Shown: piece after piece, positions 39,087 through 47,661 of the stretch
Layout of the letters: every line of letters begins with the position of its first letter
Numbering within the stretch: position 1 is the first letter of the stretch
Source: Streptomyces sp. HUAS 15-9
Lineage (GTDB): Bacteria > Actinomycetota > Actinomycetes > Streptomycetales > Streptomycetaceae
Reading direction: 5' to 3'
Assembly: GCF_025642155.1 (NCBI RefSeq)
Contig: NZ_CP106798.1
Location: forward strand, 8,494,001-8,558,000
Length of the DNA: 64,000 nucleotides
Notes under the pieces: generated by a model
Databases searched by the model: none
What the model saw: the letters and a program-made list of their open reading frames with translations, nothing else
Told to the model about the DNA's origin: nothing
Made by a program: the position numbers and the translations under genes

Positions 39087-40574
39087 TTGTCCAGTGCGCG
39101 CTCTCCTCTGACACGACGTGGTGCGGCGGTCGGCACCGCCTTGGGGCTCATCGCCCTCGCCGGGCCGCAGGCGGCCGACGCGACGCCGGCCACCAGGGCG
39201 ACGGGACCCGCCGCCCTCCACTGGTCCACCTGTCCCGCGGGCTCGGATGCGCCCCGCGGCACGTACTGCACCACCCTCAAGGTCCCTCTCGACTACGCCA
39301 GTCCGGGCGGACGGCAGATCAAGCTCACGCTGTCGATGGTGGGTGATGCGAGCGCCCCGCGCACGCTCGTGGTCAACCCGGGCGGGCCGGGTGAGTCGGG
39401 CATCGGTACGGCCAAGCTGGTGTGGAGCTCGCTGCCCCGGGACGTCGGCGCGAAGTACAACGTCGTCAGCTTCGACCCGCGCGGCGTCGGTGCCAGCACC
39501 CCGGTCTCGTGCGGGGACACGACCAAGCTGATCAAGCACCCGGCGGTGCCGTACACGCCCGCGAACGACGGGCAGGAGCAGGCGCGGCGCACCGTGGCCC
39601 GCAAGATCGCCGAGCAGTGCGACGCGAAGTCCAAGGCCCTGCTGCCGTACATCACCACCGAGAACGCCGCCCGCGACATGGACCGGATCCGTGCCGCGCT
39701 GCACCGCGACAAGATGGACTACCTCGGCTATTCGTACGGGACGAAGCTCGGCGCCACGTACGCGACACTGTTCCCCTCGCACACCGGCCGCATGATTCTG
39801 GACAGCGTCGTCGACCCGACCGTCACCACCTATGCCTCGCAGTACGAGCAGAATCCGGCGCTCCAGCACCGGGCCGGCCAGTTCTTCGCCTGGGTGGCGA
39901 AGAAGGACAGGACCTACCACCTGGGTGCCACGCAGGCCAAGGTGGCGGCCGCGTGGGAGGCCACCCGGAAGAAGCTGGACACCAAGCCGGCCGGGCGCCG
40001 GGCGGGCGGCGCCGAGCTCGACGATCTGCTGGCGTCCGCCATGTACACGGATCTGACCTGGGGCGATGTGGCGCAGGCCGTCTCCGACTACCGGGGCGGG
40101 AATGCGAGCGGTCTGCTCAGCGCCACCGACCAACTCGCCCTCGGCGGTGTGGATCCGGCCCAGCTCGCCTACAACTGCGTGGACGACGCCTGGCCCCGCG
40201 ACTGGGCGACCTGGCACCGGGACACGGCTGCCTCCGCCCGTATGGCTCCACTGTTCGCCTGGCCGAACACCTGGTACAGCGCGCCCTGCGCCTTCTGGAA
40301 GGCCCCGACCGCCCGGCCCGTGAAGATCGGCTCGGCCCAGGTGCCGCCGGTCCTGCTGCTCCAGGCGAAGGACGATCCGGCGACCCCGGTCGAGGGAGCG
40401 CGGCGCATGCACCAGGTACTGAGCGGTTCCCGCCTCGTCGTCGCGGGCGGCGGCAACCACGGGCAGTACCTGTTCGACGGAAACACCTGCATGGACCGCC
40501 ACGGCAGCCGCTATCTGCTCACCGGGCAGCTCCCGCCCGACAACGCCACGTGCCCGGCGACCCCGGCACCGTGA
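39087..40574 (+). CDS. Secreted alpha/beta-hydrolase, tripeptidyl aminopeptidase-like (S33)
   Basis: Extracellular serine peptidase that probably releases N-terminal tripeptides. 495 residues. The N-terminus has twin Arg in PLTRRGAAVGTALGLIALAG, a possible Tat signal. The oxyanion segment is VVNPGGPGESG, the nucleophile Ser216 is in GYSYGTKLG, the Asp is probably in KDDPATP, and His is in GGGNHGQY. The C-terminal domain is the TAP-like type. The TTG start at 39087 is favoured because GCAGGAG lies just upstream and no other start keeps the signal. Spacing to GGAG is only 3 nt, so the exact start has some doubt. Confidence 0.88.
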   Translation: MSSARSPLTRRGAAVGTALGLIALAGPQAADATPATRATGPAALHWSTCPAGSDAPRGTYCTTLKVPLDYASPGGRQIKLTLSMVGDASAPRTLVVNPGGPGESGIGTAKLVWSSLPRDVGAKYNVVSFDPRGVGASTPVSCGDTTKLIKHPAVPYTPANDGQEQARRTVARKIAEQCDAKSKALLPYITTENAARDMDRIRAALHRDKMDYLGYSYGTKLGATYATLFPSHTGRMILDSVVDPTVTTYASQYEQNPALQHRAGQFFAWVAKKDRTYHLGATQAKVAAAWEATRKKLDTKPAGRRAGGAELDDLLASAMYTDLTWGDVAQAVSDYRGGNASGLLSATDQLALGGVDPAQLAYNCVDDAWPRDWATWHRDTAASARMAPLFAWPNTWYSAPCAFWKAPTARPVKIGSAQVPPVLLLQAKDDPATPVEGARRMHQVLSGSRLVVAGGGNHGQYLFDGNTCMDRHGSRYLLTGQLPPDNATCPATPAP

Positions 40575-40635
40575 GCGACTCCGCGACGGTGTGAGGCTCC
40601 AGGTATTCGACAAGGTGTTCCATTTTTGGTGGATG

Positions 40636-40655
40636 TCGGGTTATGGTCAACCCGA
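40636..40655. promoter_or_regulatory. Inverted repeat before the lexA-like gene
   Basis: TCGGGTT (40636-40642) and AACCCGA (40649-40655) form a perfect 7-bp inverted repeat with a 6-nt spacer, 25 nt before the start codon. TATGGT at 40642-40647 inside it could be a -10 box. A candidate operator for autoregulation; it is not the usual Gram-positive SOS box. Confidence 0.4.
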
Positions 40656-40679
40656 ACGATCTTGTACGGAGGTGCCCGG

Positions 40680-41351
40680 ATGGAGAACACCGCGCCCGCT
40701 CGCCGAGGCCGTCCCCCGGGGACCAGGACCGCTGAGGGGGAGCTGACGAGCCGCCAGTCGGCCATCGTCCGCTACATCACGGAGACGGTCGACCGGCAGG
40801 GCTACCCTCCCTCGATGCGGGAGATCGGCCAGGCCGTGAATCTCGCCAGTACCTCCTCGGTGGCCTACCAGCTGACCGTCCTCGAACGCAAAGGCGTCCT
40901 CTACCGCGACCCGCACCGTCCCCGCGCCTACCAGGTACGACCCTCGTGGGCGCCCGACCTGGGCGCCCGGAGCCCCGCACCGGTCGACGTGCCGCTCGTG
41001 GGCCGGATCGCCGCCGGCGCGCCCCTGCTCGCCGAGGAGATGATCGAGGACGTCTACTCGCTGCCCCGCCAGATCGTGGGGGAGGGCGACTTGTTCGCCC
41101 TGACGGTCTCCGGCGACAGCATGATCGACGCGGCGATCTGCGACGGGGACATCGTGACCGTCCGGCGGCAGGACAGCGCAGACCACGGTGACATCGTCGC
41201 CGCGCTCCTGGAGGACGAGGCCACGGTCAAGGTGCTGCGTCGGCAGGAGGGGCGCGTGTGGCTCATGCCCCGCAACCCCGCGTACGAGCCGATCCCCGGT
41301 GAACAGGCGCAGATCCTGGGCAAGGTGGTGGGCGTCCTGCGGCGCCTGTGA
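40680..41351 (+). CDS. lexA: LexA-like self-cleaving repressor
   Basis: Represses DNA-damage genes until RecA promotes self-cleavage, if it acts as a true LexA. 223 residues from ATG 40680 (GGAGGTG upstream). The N-terminal winged HTH (about 20-85) has [19 protein letters not shown]. The cleavage bond is Ala112-Gly113. The catalytic dyad is Ser147 (GDSM) and Lys184 (ATVKVL). The start of the protein is shorter than in common Streptomyces LexA, and the gene is not beside nrdR. It could be a second LexA paralogue. A separate paralogue elsewhere in the genome cannot be seen from here. Confidence 0.88.
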   Translation: MENTAPARRGRPPGTRTAEGELTSRQSAIVRYITETVDRQGYPPSMREIGQAVNLASTSSVAYQLTVLERKGVLYRDPHRPRAYQVRPSWAPDLGARSPAPVDVPLVGRIAAGAPLLAEEMIEDVYSLPRQIVGEGDLFALTVSGDSMIDAAICDGDIVTVRRQDSADHGDIVAALLEDEATVKVLRRQEGRVWLMPRNPAYEPIPGEQAQILGKVVGVLRRL

Positions 41352-41415
41352 CCAGGCCGCGTCCGGCACGCGCAAAGAAAGTGTCCGACTCGTCGTATTC
41401 GGCCCTCCGTGTGGG

Positions 41416-41460
41416 TTACTGGTAGATCATTGCCAAATTGCAGGACATGCCAGTAAATTT
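41416..41460. promoter_or_regulatory. AT-rich operator-like region upstream of namZ
   Basis: In the 152-nt gap before the muramidase gene lies an unusually AT-rich patch. TTACTGG (41416-41422) and CCAGTAA (41450-41456) are a perfect inverted repeat with a 27-nt spacer. TGCCAAATT (41431) and TGCCAGTAAATT (41448) form an imperfect direct repeat 17 nt apart. The composition argues that this is regulatory DNA, not coding, and so against the TTG 41438 start. Confidence 0.4.
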
Positions 41461-41503
41461 CGGACAACTGCTTCGAGATGTTACCGGCAGACGGGGCCAA
41501 AGC

Positions 41504-42700
41504 ATGAGCACGGACGACCGCGTCGCGGTGACGACCGGGATCGCACGACTGGCCGCGTGCCCCGGCCTTGCCGGGCCCGGCCGACTCGGGCTGGTGACCA
41601 ACCACAGCGGCGTCCTCCCCGACCTGCGCCCGGCCGCGCCCGCGCTGCTCGAGGCCGGCGCGCGGCTGGTCGCCCTGTTCGGTCCCGAGCACGGGCTGTA
41701 CGGGACCGAACAGGCCGGCGAGAGCGAGGCCGCCCAGGTGGATCCCGCGACCGCCCTCCCGGTCCACGACACCTACCGGTGCAGCGGCGAACGCCTCGAT
41801 GAACTGCTGGTCGACGGCGGCGTCGACGCCCTGGTGTACGACCTGCAGGACATCGGGGCCAGGTTCTACACCTACGTGTGGACCATGTTCGACCTGATGG
41901 TCTCTGCGGCCCGTACAGGCGTACGGTTCGTGGTGGCCGACCGGCCGAACCCCCTGGGCGGACTCGTCAGCGAGGGCCCGCTGCTCGACCCGGCGTGGGC
42001 CAGCTTCGTCGGGCGCGTTCCAATACCCGTCCGGCACGGCCTCACCTGTGGCGAACTCGCCCGGCATCTCAACGCCTCGGCTGTGCCCCAAATAGCGGGC
42101 AACGCCGCCGACTTGACGGTGATCGAGGTCGCCGGATGGCGGCGTGCCACGGGTGCGGAGGCCACCGGCCTGCCATGGGTTGCGCCCTCGCCGAACATCC
42201 CGACTCCCGCCACCGCCACCGTCTACCCCGGCACCTGCCTGTTCGAGGGGACGAATGTCTCGGAGGGCCGTGGCACCACCCAGCCCTTCGAGATCGTGGG
42301 AGCCCCGTACATCGACGCCCGGTTCGCCCCCTCCCTCGCTGAACTCGCCCTGCCCGGAGTGCACTTCCGTGATCTGCGGTATGTACCGACCTTCCACAAA
42401 CACGCCGGACGGGCGCTGCGCGGGGTCCAACTGCACATCACCGACCGCGAGGTGTTCGCCCCCGTACGCACCGCCGTCGCGATGCTCGCCACGCTGCGGC
42501 GGCTGTACCCGGACGACTTCGCCTGGCGCACCACGGACGAGGGTGCGGAGGCGACTGGCCATCGTCACTTCATCGACCTGCTGTGGGGCTCGGACCGGTT
42601 GCGGCGTGCCGTCGACGCGGGCGACGACCCGCTTCCGCTGTGCGATCCGCCGGCGCCGCCCGGTCGGTGGGCCGGCGACGATGCGCTGCTCTATCCCTGA
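41504..42700 (+). CDS. namZ: Exo-beta-N-acetylmuramidase NamZ family (DUF1343)
   Basis: NamZ enzymes release N-acetylmuramic acid from the non-reducing end of peptidoglycan fragments. 398 residues from ATG 41504. DUF1343 marks are visible: GRLGLVTNHSGV, ALFGPEHGLYGTEQAGE, DALVYDLQDIGARFYTYVWTM and PSPNIPTPATATVYPGTCLFEGTNVSEGRGT, with family-conserved Asn/Glu residues. No clear signal peptide is present, so it may act inside the cell or leave by another route. First gene of an apparent operon with a GNAT protein and a sugar ABC importer. Confidence 0.88.
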   Translation: MSTDDRVAVTTGIARLAACPGLAGPGRLGLVTNHSGVLPDLRPAAPALLEAGARLVALFGPEHGLYGTEQAGESEAAQVDPATALPVHDTYRCSGERLDELLVDGGVDALVYDLQDIGARFYTYVWTMFDLMVSAARTGVRFVVADRPNPLGGLVSEGPLLDPAWASFVGRVPIPVRHGLTCGELARHLNASAVPQIAGNAADLTVIEVAGWRRATGAEATGLPWVAPSPNIPTPATATVYPGTCLFEGTNVSEGRGTTQPFEIVGAPYIDARFAPSLAELALPGVHFRDLRYVPTFHKHAGRALRGVQLHITDREVFAPVRTAVAMLATLRRLYPDDFAWRTTDEGAEATGHRHFIDLLWGSDRLRRAVDAGDDPLPLCDPPAPPGRWAGDDALLYP

Positions 42701-42745
42701 GCCCCCAACTCGCCACCGGGGACCTATGGAAGGACAACCCCGCCG

Positions 42746-43726
42746 ATGACCGACCCCACGACGACGTCCCCTGCCGCCATCCGCGGCTTTCGCGCGGGGG
42801 ACGGCCCGCAGTTGGTGGAGGCATGGTGTCGCAGCGCGCCGACCGACCCCATCACCCCGGACCTCTTCCGCTCCCTGGTGCTGCTCGACGCCAACTTCGA
42901 TCCGGAGGGGCTGCGGGTGGCCGTCGACGCCGGCCGGGTCGTCGGTGCCGCCTACGCGGTACGCCGTCTGACGCCGATGACCGGCACCGACCTCGAGCCG
43001 GAGCAGGGCTGGATCCCGTTCTTCTTCGTCGACCCGGCTGCCCGCGGGCGCGGACTCGGTCGCCGGCTGCTGACCGAGGCTCTCGACTGGCTGCACGGTC
43101 ACGGCCGTACCAGGGTGGACTTCTCCTCGTACACCCCGAACTACATCCTCCCCGGCCTGGACGCCGAGGCGTACCCCGAAGCGGCCAAGCTCCTTGAGGC
43201 CCTGGGCTTTCGCACCCTGTACGAGGCGGCGGCGATGGACCGCGGCCTGGTCGGTCATCGCCTCCCGGACGATGTCGTGGGCCGCCTGGACGCACTGACG
43301 GCGCAGGGTTACCGGTTCGCCACCCCGTCCGACGACGACCTGGTGGAACTCGTCGCCCTCGCCGGGAACCACTTCAACCCGGACTGGGCGCGTGCCATCC
43401 GGGAGTGTCTGGCCGCGGGCACGCCGCTCGACCGGATCGTCGTCGTCCGGGAGCCCTCGGGCCGCCTGGTCGGCTGGGCGATGCACGGTGCGTACGAGTC
43501 GATGGTCGAGCGGTTCGGTCCGTTCGGTGTGCTGGAGGAGACGCGCGGCACCGGGCTCGGCAAGGTCCTGCTCCATCTGGTCCTGGAGCGGATGCGGGCG
43601 CGCGGCGCGCACTCCGCGTGGTTCCTGTGGACCGGCGAGCGGTCCCCGGCGGGCCATCTGTACCGCAAGGCCGGTTTCACCACGACCCGGCTGTTCCGCG
43701 TGATGCGGTGGGAGGCCACCCCATGA
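42746..43726 (+). CDS. Tandem GNAT acetyltransferase
   Basis: 326 residues with two GNAT domains. The first (about 10-165) carries the acetyl-CoA loop ARGRGLGRRLL; the second (about 185-320) has the loop TRGTGLGKVLL. The acceptor is unknown; position between a muramidase and a sugar importer makes an amino sugar or peptide fragment plausible. ATG 42746 has a weak ribosome site (GGAAGGACAACCCCGCCG). Its stop overlaps the start of the binding-protein gene (ATGA), so the two are translationally coupled. Confidence 0.85.
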   Translation: MTDPTTTSPAAIRGFRAGDGPQLVEAWCRSAPTDPITPDLFRSLVLLDANFDPEGLRVAVDAGRVVGAAYAVRRLTPMTGTDLEPEQGWIPFFFVDPAARGRGLGRRLLTEALDWLHGHGRTRVDFSSYTPNYILPGLDAEAYPEAAKLLEALGFRTLYEAAAMDRGLVGHRLPDDVVGRLDALTAQGYRFATPSDDDLVELVALAGNHFNPDWARAIRECLAAGTPLDRIVVVREPSGRLVGWAMHGAYESMVERFGPFGVLEETRGTGLGKVLLHLVLERMRARGAHSAWFLWTGERSPAGHLYRKAGFTTTRLFRVMRWEATP

Positions 43727-45063
43727 CGCGGGCACGGCGCACCCACGGCCTGAGCCGCCGTCACTTCGCGCTCGCGCTCCCCTCGGCGCTGCTCGCCTCC
43801 GGATGCGCCGTGCCGCACCAGGGCACCGGGCGGCCCGGGGATCCGATCGTCCTCACCCTGCTCTCCCACTACGCGAGCGGGGAGCTCAAAGCGGCCCTGC
43901 AGGGCCCGGTCGACGAGTGGAACGCCACGCACGACCGGGTCAAGGTGCGGACCAGGGCCGTCGAGTTCACGGACCTGCTGACCACGTTCATGGTCAGGCA
44001 GGCCGCGGGCCAGGGTGCCGACATCCTCCACCCGTACTGCCTGTGGACCGGCCAGCTGGTCCAGGCCGGTGTCCTGCGGCCCGCCCCGCCCGAGCACGCC
44101 GAGGAGATCAGACGCGGCTACGGCGAGGCCGCGGTCGGCTCCTCATCGGTGGGGGGCAGACTCTACGGCTACCCCACCGAGATGCAGACGTACGCCCTCT
44201 ACTACAACAAACGGCTGCTGCGCGAGGCAGGCATCGACGGTCCTCCGCGCACCTGGCGGGAGTTGGAGGAGGCGGCCTACCGCACCAGCAGGAGGGACCG
44301 GTACGGCAACACGCTGGTCCAGGGCTTCGGGCTGTCGACGTACGACGACTCCACCACCGTCGGCCAGACGCTCGCCCTCCTCAACTCCGCCGGCGGAACG
44401 TTCGTCTCCGCGGACGGCAGGACCACCGCCATCGACTCGCCGGCCGGCCGTGCCGTATTCGATCTGGAGCACCGTCTCGTCGCCAAAGGCGCGAGCGCGC
44501 CCGGCGTCAACGTCTACAAGGCGTTTCCGTCCGGGCAGGTGGCCATGGTGGTCAGCGCCGGGTGGTGGACCGGGAGTCTGAAGCCCCTGATGGGCAAGGA
44601 CTACCGCGACGTCGGTGTCGCGCCGCTGCCGGTCCCCGAGGCCGGCGACCAGCGCGCCACCCTCTCCACCGGCTTCATGCTGGGGGTCAACGCGGCCAGT
44701 GAACACCCGCGCGAGGCCTGGGAGTTCCTGCGCTGGCTCAACACGGAGAAGGTGGGCGTGAAGAGCGCCAAGAAGGGTGCAAAGGCAACCCGGATGAGCT
44801 CCCTGCAGGTGTCGGTCGGCTCTCTGACCGGCCGCGCCGACGACATGCGGACGCTCCTGAGCGAGGGCGGCGATCCGAACCTGCGCCCGTTCCTGGACGC
44901 ACTGGCGTACGCGGTGCCCGAGCCGAATGTGCCGGGCGCTCAGCAGGCCAAGTCGCTGTTGCGCAAGAACATCGAGGCGTTGTGGACGGGTCAGCAGTCG
45001 GTCGACGAGGCACTGTGGACCACCCGCCGTCAGGTCGATCAGGAGGTGTCGCGCGCATGGTGA
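43723..45063 (+). CDS. Sugar ABC importer substrate-binding lipoprotein
   Basis: Extracytoplasmic binding protein of 446 residues. The signal SRRHFALALPSALLASGC has twin Arg and a lipobox with Cys28, so it is a (possibly Tat-exported) lipoprotein. The extracellular solute-binding type 1 fold is shown by VTL-like strand starts, ADILHPYCLWTGQLVQAGVL, YGYPTEMQTYALYYNKRLLREAGI and PSGQVAMVVSAGWWTG. Downstream, two permeases complete the importer apart from an ATPase, which in Streptomyces is usually the shared MsiK. Substrate inferred from neighbours: a cell-wall sugar. Confidence 0.9.
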   Translation: MTRARRTHGLSRRHFALALPSALLASGCAVPHQGTGRPGDPIVLTLLSHYASGELKAALQGPVDEWNATHDRVKVRTRAVEFTDLLTTFMVRQAAGQGADILHPYCLWTGQLVQAGVLRPAPPEHAEEIRRGYGEAAVGSSSVGGRLYGYPTEMQTYALYYNKRLLREAGIDGPPRTWRELEEAAYRTSRRDRYGNTLVQGFGLSTYDDSTTVGQTLALLNSAGGTFVSADGRTTAIDSPAGRAVFDLEHRLVAKGASAPGVNVYKAFPSGQVAMVVSAGWWTGSLKPLMGKDYRDVGVAPLPVPEAGDQRATLSTGFMLGVNAASEHPREAWEFLRWLNTEKVGVKSAKKGAKATRMSSLQVSVGSLTGRADDMRTLLSEGGDPNLRPFLDALAYAVPEPNVPGAQQAKSLLRKNIEALWTGQQSVDEALWTTRRQVDQEVSRAW

Positions 45064-46016
45064 ACACCCTGACGCCCACGACGACCGAGCGGGCGCACAG
45101 CCCCGGCTCCGCCGGGCTCGCCGTCGACGGCCGCAGCCGTACCCGGCGCCGCCAAGTGGTCGTCGCCTATCTCTTCCTGGCGCCGACGTTGCTGTTCTTC
45201 GCGGTCTTCCTGATCCTGCCGCTCGGCTTCGCCCTGCTGCTGTCGATGTCCCGCTGGGCCGGATTCGACCTCGGTGACATCGATCCGGTCGGCCTGGACA
45301 ACTTCACCGATCTCTTCGCGGACGGATCGACATTCCTGGCGCCGATCCTCACCAACACGCTGCTGTTCGCCCTGGGCACCGTGGCCCTCGCGCTCGCGGG
45401 CTCCGTGCTCGTCGCCACCTGCATCGACAACCTGCGGTTCCAGGGCCTGTGGCGCACCCTGTACTTCCTGCCGATCGTCACGACCGTCGTCGCCGTCGGC
45501 AACGTGTGGAAGTACATGTACGAGCCCGGCGGACTCGTCAACGGCGTCCTCAACGCCCTCGGTCTCGGCTCGGTGGCGTTCCTGCAGGACCCGGACACCG
45601 CGCTGCCCTCGGTCGTGGTCGTACAGGCCTGGGCGTCGGTCGGCTCGGCGATCCTCATCCTGACCGCCGGGCTGAAGTCCATTCCCGAGTCGTACTACGA
45701 GGCCGCGGCGCTCGACGGCGCCGGACCCGTCGCCGTCCTCTGGAAGATCACACTGCCGCTGCTGAGGCCGTCGCTGCTGTTCGTGTGCATCACGCAGTTC
45801 CTCACCGGTCTGCAGTCGTTCGCGCTGATCATCGTGATGACCAAGGGCGGGCCGGGGGACGCGACCAATGTGGCAGCGCTGGAGATGTACCGACAGGCCT
45901 TCTCGTACGGCAACTGGGGCATCGCGAGCGCCGCCGCATTCGTGCTGTTCGTCGTGGTCCTCGCGGTCACGCTGATGCAGTTGTGGATCTTCCGGCGCAA
46001 GGGGGAGGACGCATGA
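45057..46016 (+). CDS. Sugar ABC importer permease (MalF-like)
   Basis: Inner-membrane permease, 319 residues with six helices. The EAA loop, YYEAAALDGAGPVAVLWKITLPLLRPSLLF, contacts the ATPase. AGGAGGT lies 9 nt before ATG 45057; the start overlaps the binding-protein stop. An Arg-rich segment (RSRTRRRQVV) precedes the first helix. Pairs with the next gene as the MalG-like partner. Confidence 0.92.
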   Translation: MVNTLTPTTTERAHSPGSAGLAVDGRSRTRRRQVVVAYLFLAPTLLFFAVFLILPLGFALLLSMSRWAGFDLGDIDPVGLDNFTDLFADGSTFLAPILTNTLLFALGTVALALAGSVLVATCIDNLRFQGLWRTLYFLPIVTTVVAVGNVWKYMYEPGGLVNGVLNALGLGSVAFLQDPDTALPSVVVVQAWASVGSAILILTAGLKSIPESYYEAAALDGAGPVAVLWKITLPLLRPSLLFVCITQFLTGLQSFALIIVMTKGGPGDATNVAALEMYRQAFSYGNWGIASAAAFVLFVVVLAVTLMQLWIFRRKGEDA

Positions 46017-46882
46017 ACCGCCGCCGTTTCCCGCTCCTCTCGTACCTGCTGGTCGTGACCGGCGCCGTGCTCACGGTGGTGCCGTTCCTCGACATGGTGA
46101 TGACGTCCTTCAAGGGGCCCGGTGAGTCCGGCACACTGCCGTACCGGTTCCTGCCCCAGGCGTTCGACCTGTCCAACTACCGGGCGGCGATCGACCAGCT
46201 TGATCTGCCGGTGCTCTTCCGCAACAGCGTCGTCGCCACCGCCGTGATCACCGGATCGGTGCTGCTCACGTCGTCACTCGCGGGCTACGCGCTCGCCAAA
46301 CTCCGCTTTCCCGGCCGGAACTTCATCTTCCGTCTCGTCCTGTCCACGATGATGTTCCCGCCGTTCCTCTTCTTCATCCCGCACTTCCTGATCCTTGTGC
46401 ACTGGCCGCTGGCGGGCGGCAACGACCTGTTCGGGCGCGGCGGCGCGGGCCTGACCGTCAGCATGGCGGCGCTCGCCATGCCGTTCCTCGTCAACGGCTT
46501 CGGGATCTTCCTGACACGCCAGTTCGTGCTCTCGATCCCGGACGAGGTCCTCGAGGCCGCGCGCATCGACGGGGCGGGCGAGTTCGCCGTGTGGTGGCGG
46601 ATCGTGGTTCCACAGACCAAGCCGGTCGTGGTGACGCTCGGGCTGCTGACCTTCGTCGACGCCTGGAACGAGTACATCTGGGCGCTGCTCGTCTCGACCG
46701 CCAACCCGGACGTGATGACCCTGCCCGTCGGCATCCAACTCCTCCAGGACTACGTCGACCCGACCCGCACGATGCCCATCGTCATGGCCGGACTCGTGCT
46801 GAGCATCCTGCCGGTCCTGATCCTCTTCCTGCTGCTGCAGAAGTACTACATCCGCGGCGTCATGCTCAGCGGCCTCAAGTGA
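46013..46882 (+). CDS. Sugar ABC importer permease (MalG-like)
   Basis: Second permease, 289 residues, six helices. Starts with ATG overlapping the previous stop by 4 nt. The EAA loop is VLEAARIDGAGEFAVWWRIVVPQTKPVVV; DAWNEYIWALL and the end QKYYIRGVMLSGLK are typical of the family. It is the last gene of the muramidase/importer operon. No ATPase gene follows, in line with use of a shared ATPase. Confidence 0.93.
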   Translation: MNRRRFPLLSYLLVVTGAVLTVVPFLDMVMTSFKGPGESGTLPYRFLPQAFDLSNYRAAIDQLDLPVLFRNSVVATAVITGSVLLTSSLAGYALAKLRFPGRNFIFRLVLSTMMFPPFLFFIPHFLILVHWPLAGGNDLFGRGGAGLTVSMAALAMPFLVNGFGIFLTRQFVLSIPDEVLEAARIDGAGEFAVWWRIVVPQTKPVVVTLGLLTFVDAWNEYIWALLVSTANPDVMTLPVGIQLLQDYVDPTRTMPIVMAGLVLSILPVLILFLLLQKYYIRGVMLSGLK

Positions 46883-46961
46883 GGCCTCGTAGACGGAAGG
46901 CGCCTCGGAATTGTGGCCTCCGCCATAGCCTGTGTGCTCCGGGCCTGCTGAGGTGATCGTC

Positions 46962-47660
46962 ATGACCGAGGGAATCACCTGGCTCGCGGAACCGAAGTCC
47001 ATCGACTGGGGCGGCTACAGCGTCGTCATCGCGCAGGACCTCGCCGGTGACACGCTCGCCCAGCGCGTAGCGGCCACCCGGTTCGGCCGGAACATCCAGG
47101 AACCACGTTTCCTGGGCAACCTCACCGCCGGCCAGGCCGACGATGTCATGACCGGGCTGTTCGGTGACACCCATGACGCGATCGCTCTGCGCTACGGCGA
47201 GACGGGCGAGTGGGCCTATGTGGTCCAGCACGGCTTCTGGTACGCGGAGTTCGGGCGCCAACCACCCGTCTCCCGCGGCGGCGCCCATGTGTTCCGCCTG
47301 TGGTACGAGGAGGAGAACGGCAAACCCGTGCCGCCCTTCTTCGCCTACGAGCACGACGGCCGCACGCTGTGCCACTTCAACCTGCACCTCGACGGCTCAT
47401 GGGGATCGAGCGGAGTCGACGGGGACCCGGAGGTGGCCCGCGCTCTGGAAGCCAGGCTGAGGGCAGCCGGACTTTCCGTCGACGACCCCGAAGACCGCTG
47501 GGACGACCGGCGCAGGACCCATCGGGCGTGCCTCGGCGCCATCGAGGAGCGCTTCGACCTCACGCTGCCCCGCGAACAGATCCTCAACGGGGCTCTTCCC
47601 ACACTCCTGATGAAGGCGAACAGCGCCGACTGCCCGTTCTGCGGAGCAAAGCAGGGATGA
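46962..47660 (+). CDS. DUF6461-like hypothetical protein with C-terminal Cys pair
   Basis: 232 residues from ATG 46962 (GAGGTG upstream). Segments such as WGGYSVVIAQDLAGDTLAQRVAATRFG and GEWAYVVQHGFWYAEFG resemble a DUF6461-type immunity/SMI-like domain, an assignment made with moderate certainty. The C-terminal end CPFCGAKQG is a lone CxxC that could bind zinc with a partner. It converges with the FUSC gene, with one nucleotide between their stops. Confidence 0.65.
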   Translation: MTEGITWLAEPKSIDWGGYSVVIAQDLAGDTLAQRVAATRFGRNIQEPRFLGNLTAGQADDVMTGLFGDTHDAIALRYGETGEWAYVVQHGFWYAEFGRQPPVSRGGAHVFRLWYEEENGKPVPPFFAYEHDGRTLCHFNLHLDGSWGSSGVDGDPEVARALEARLRAAGLSVDDPEDRWDDRRRTHRACLGAIEERFDLTLPREQILNGALPTLLMKANSADCPFCGAKQG

Positions 47661-47661
47661 G

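Noticed and set aside
40653..40666. Gram-positive SOS box before the lexA-like gene
   Set aside because: Only the CGAAC half matches; the second half (TTGTA) does not fit GTTCG.
41418..41433. DasR (dre) site upstream of the muramidase gene
   Set aside because: ACTGGT matches one half-site, but the second half does not follow the consensus.
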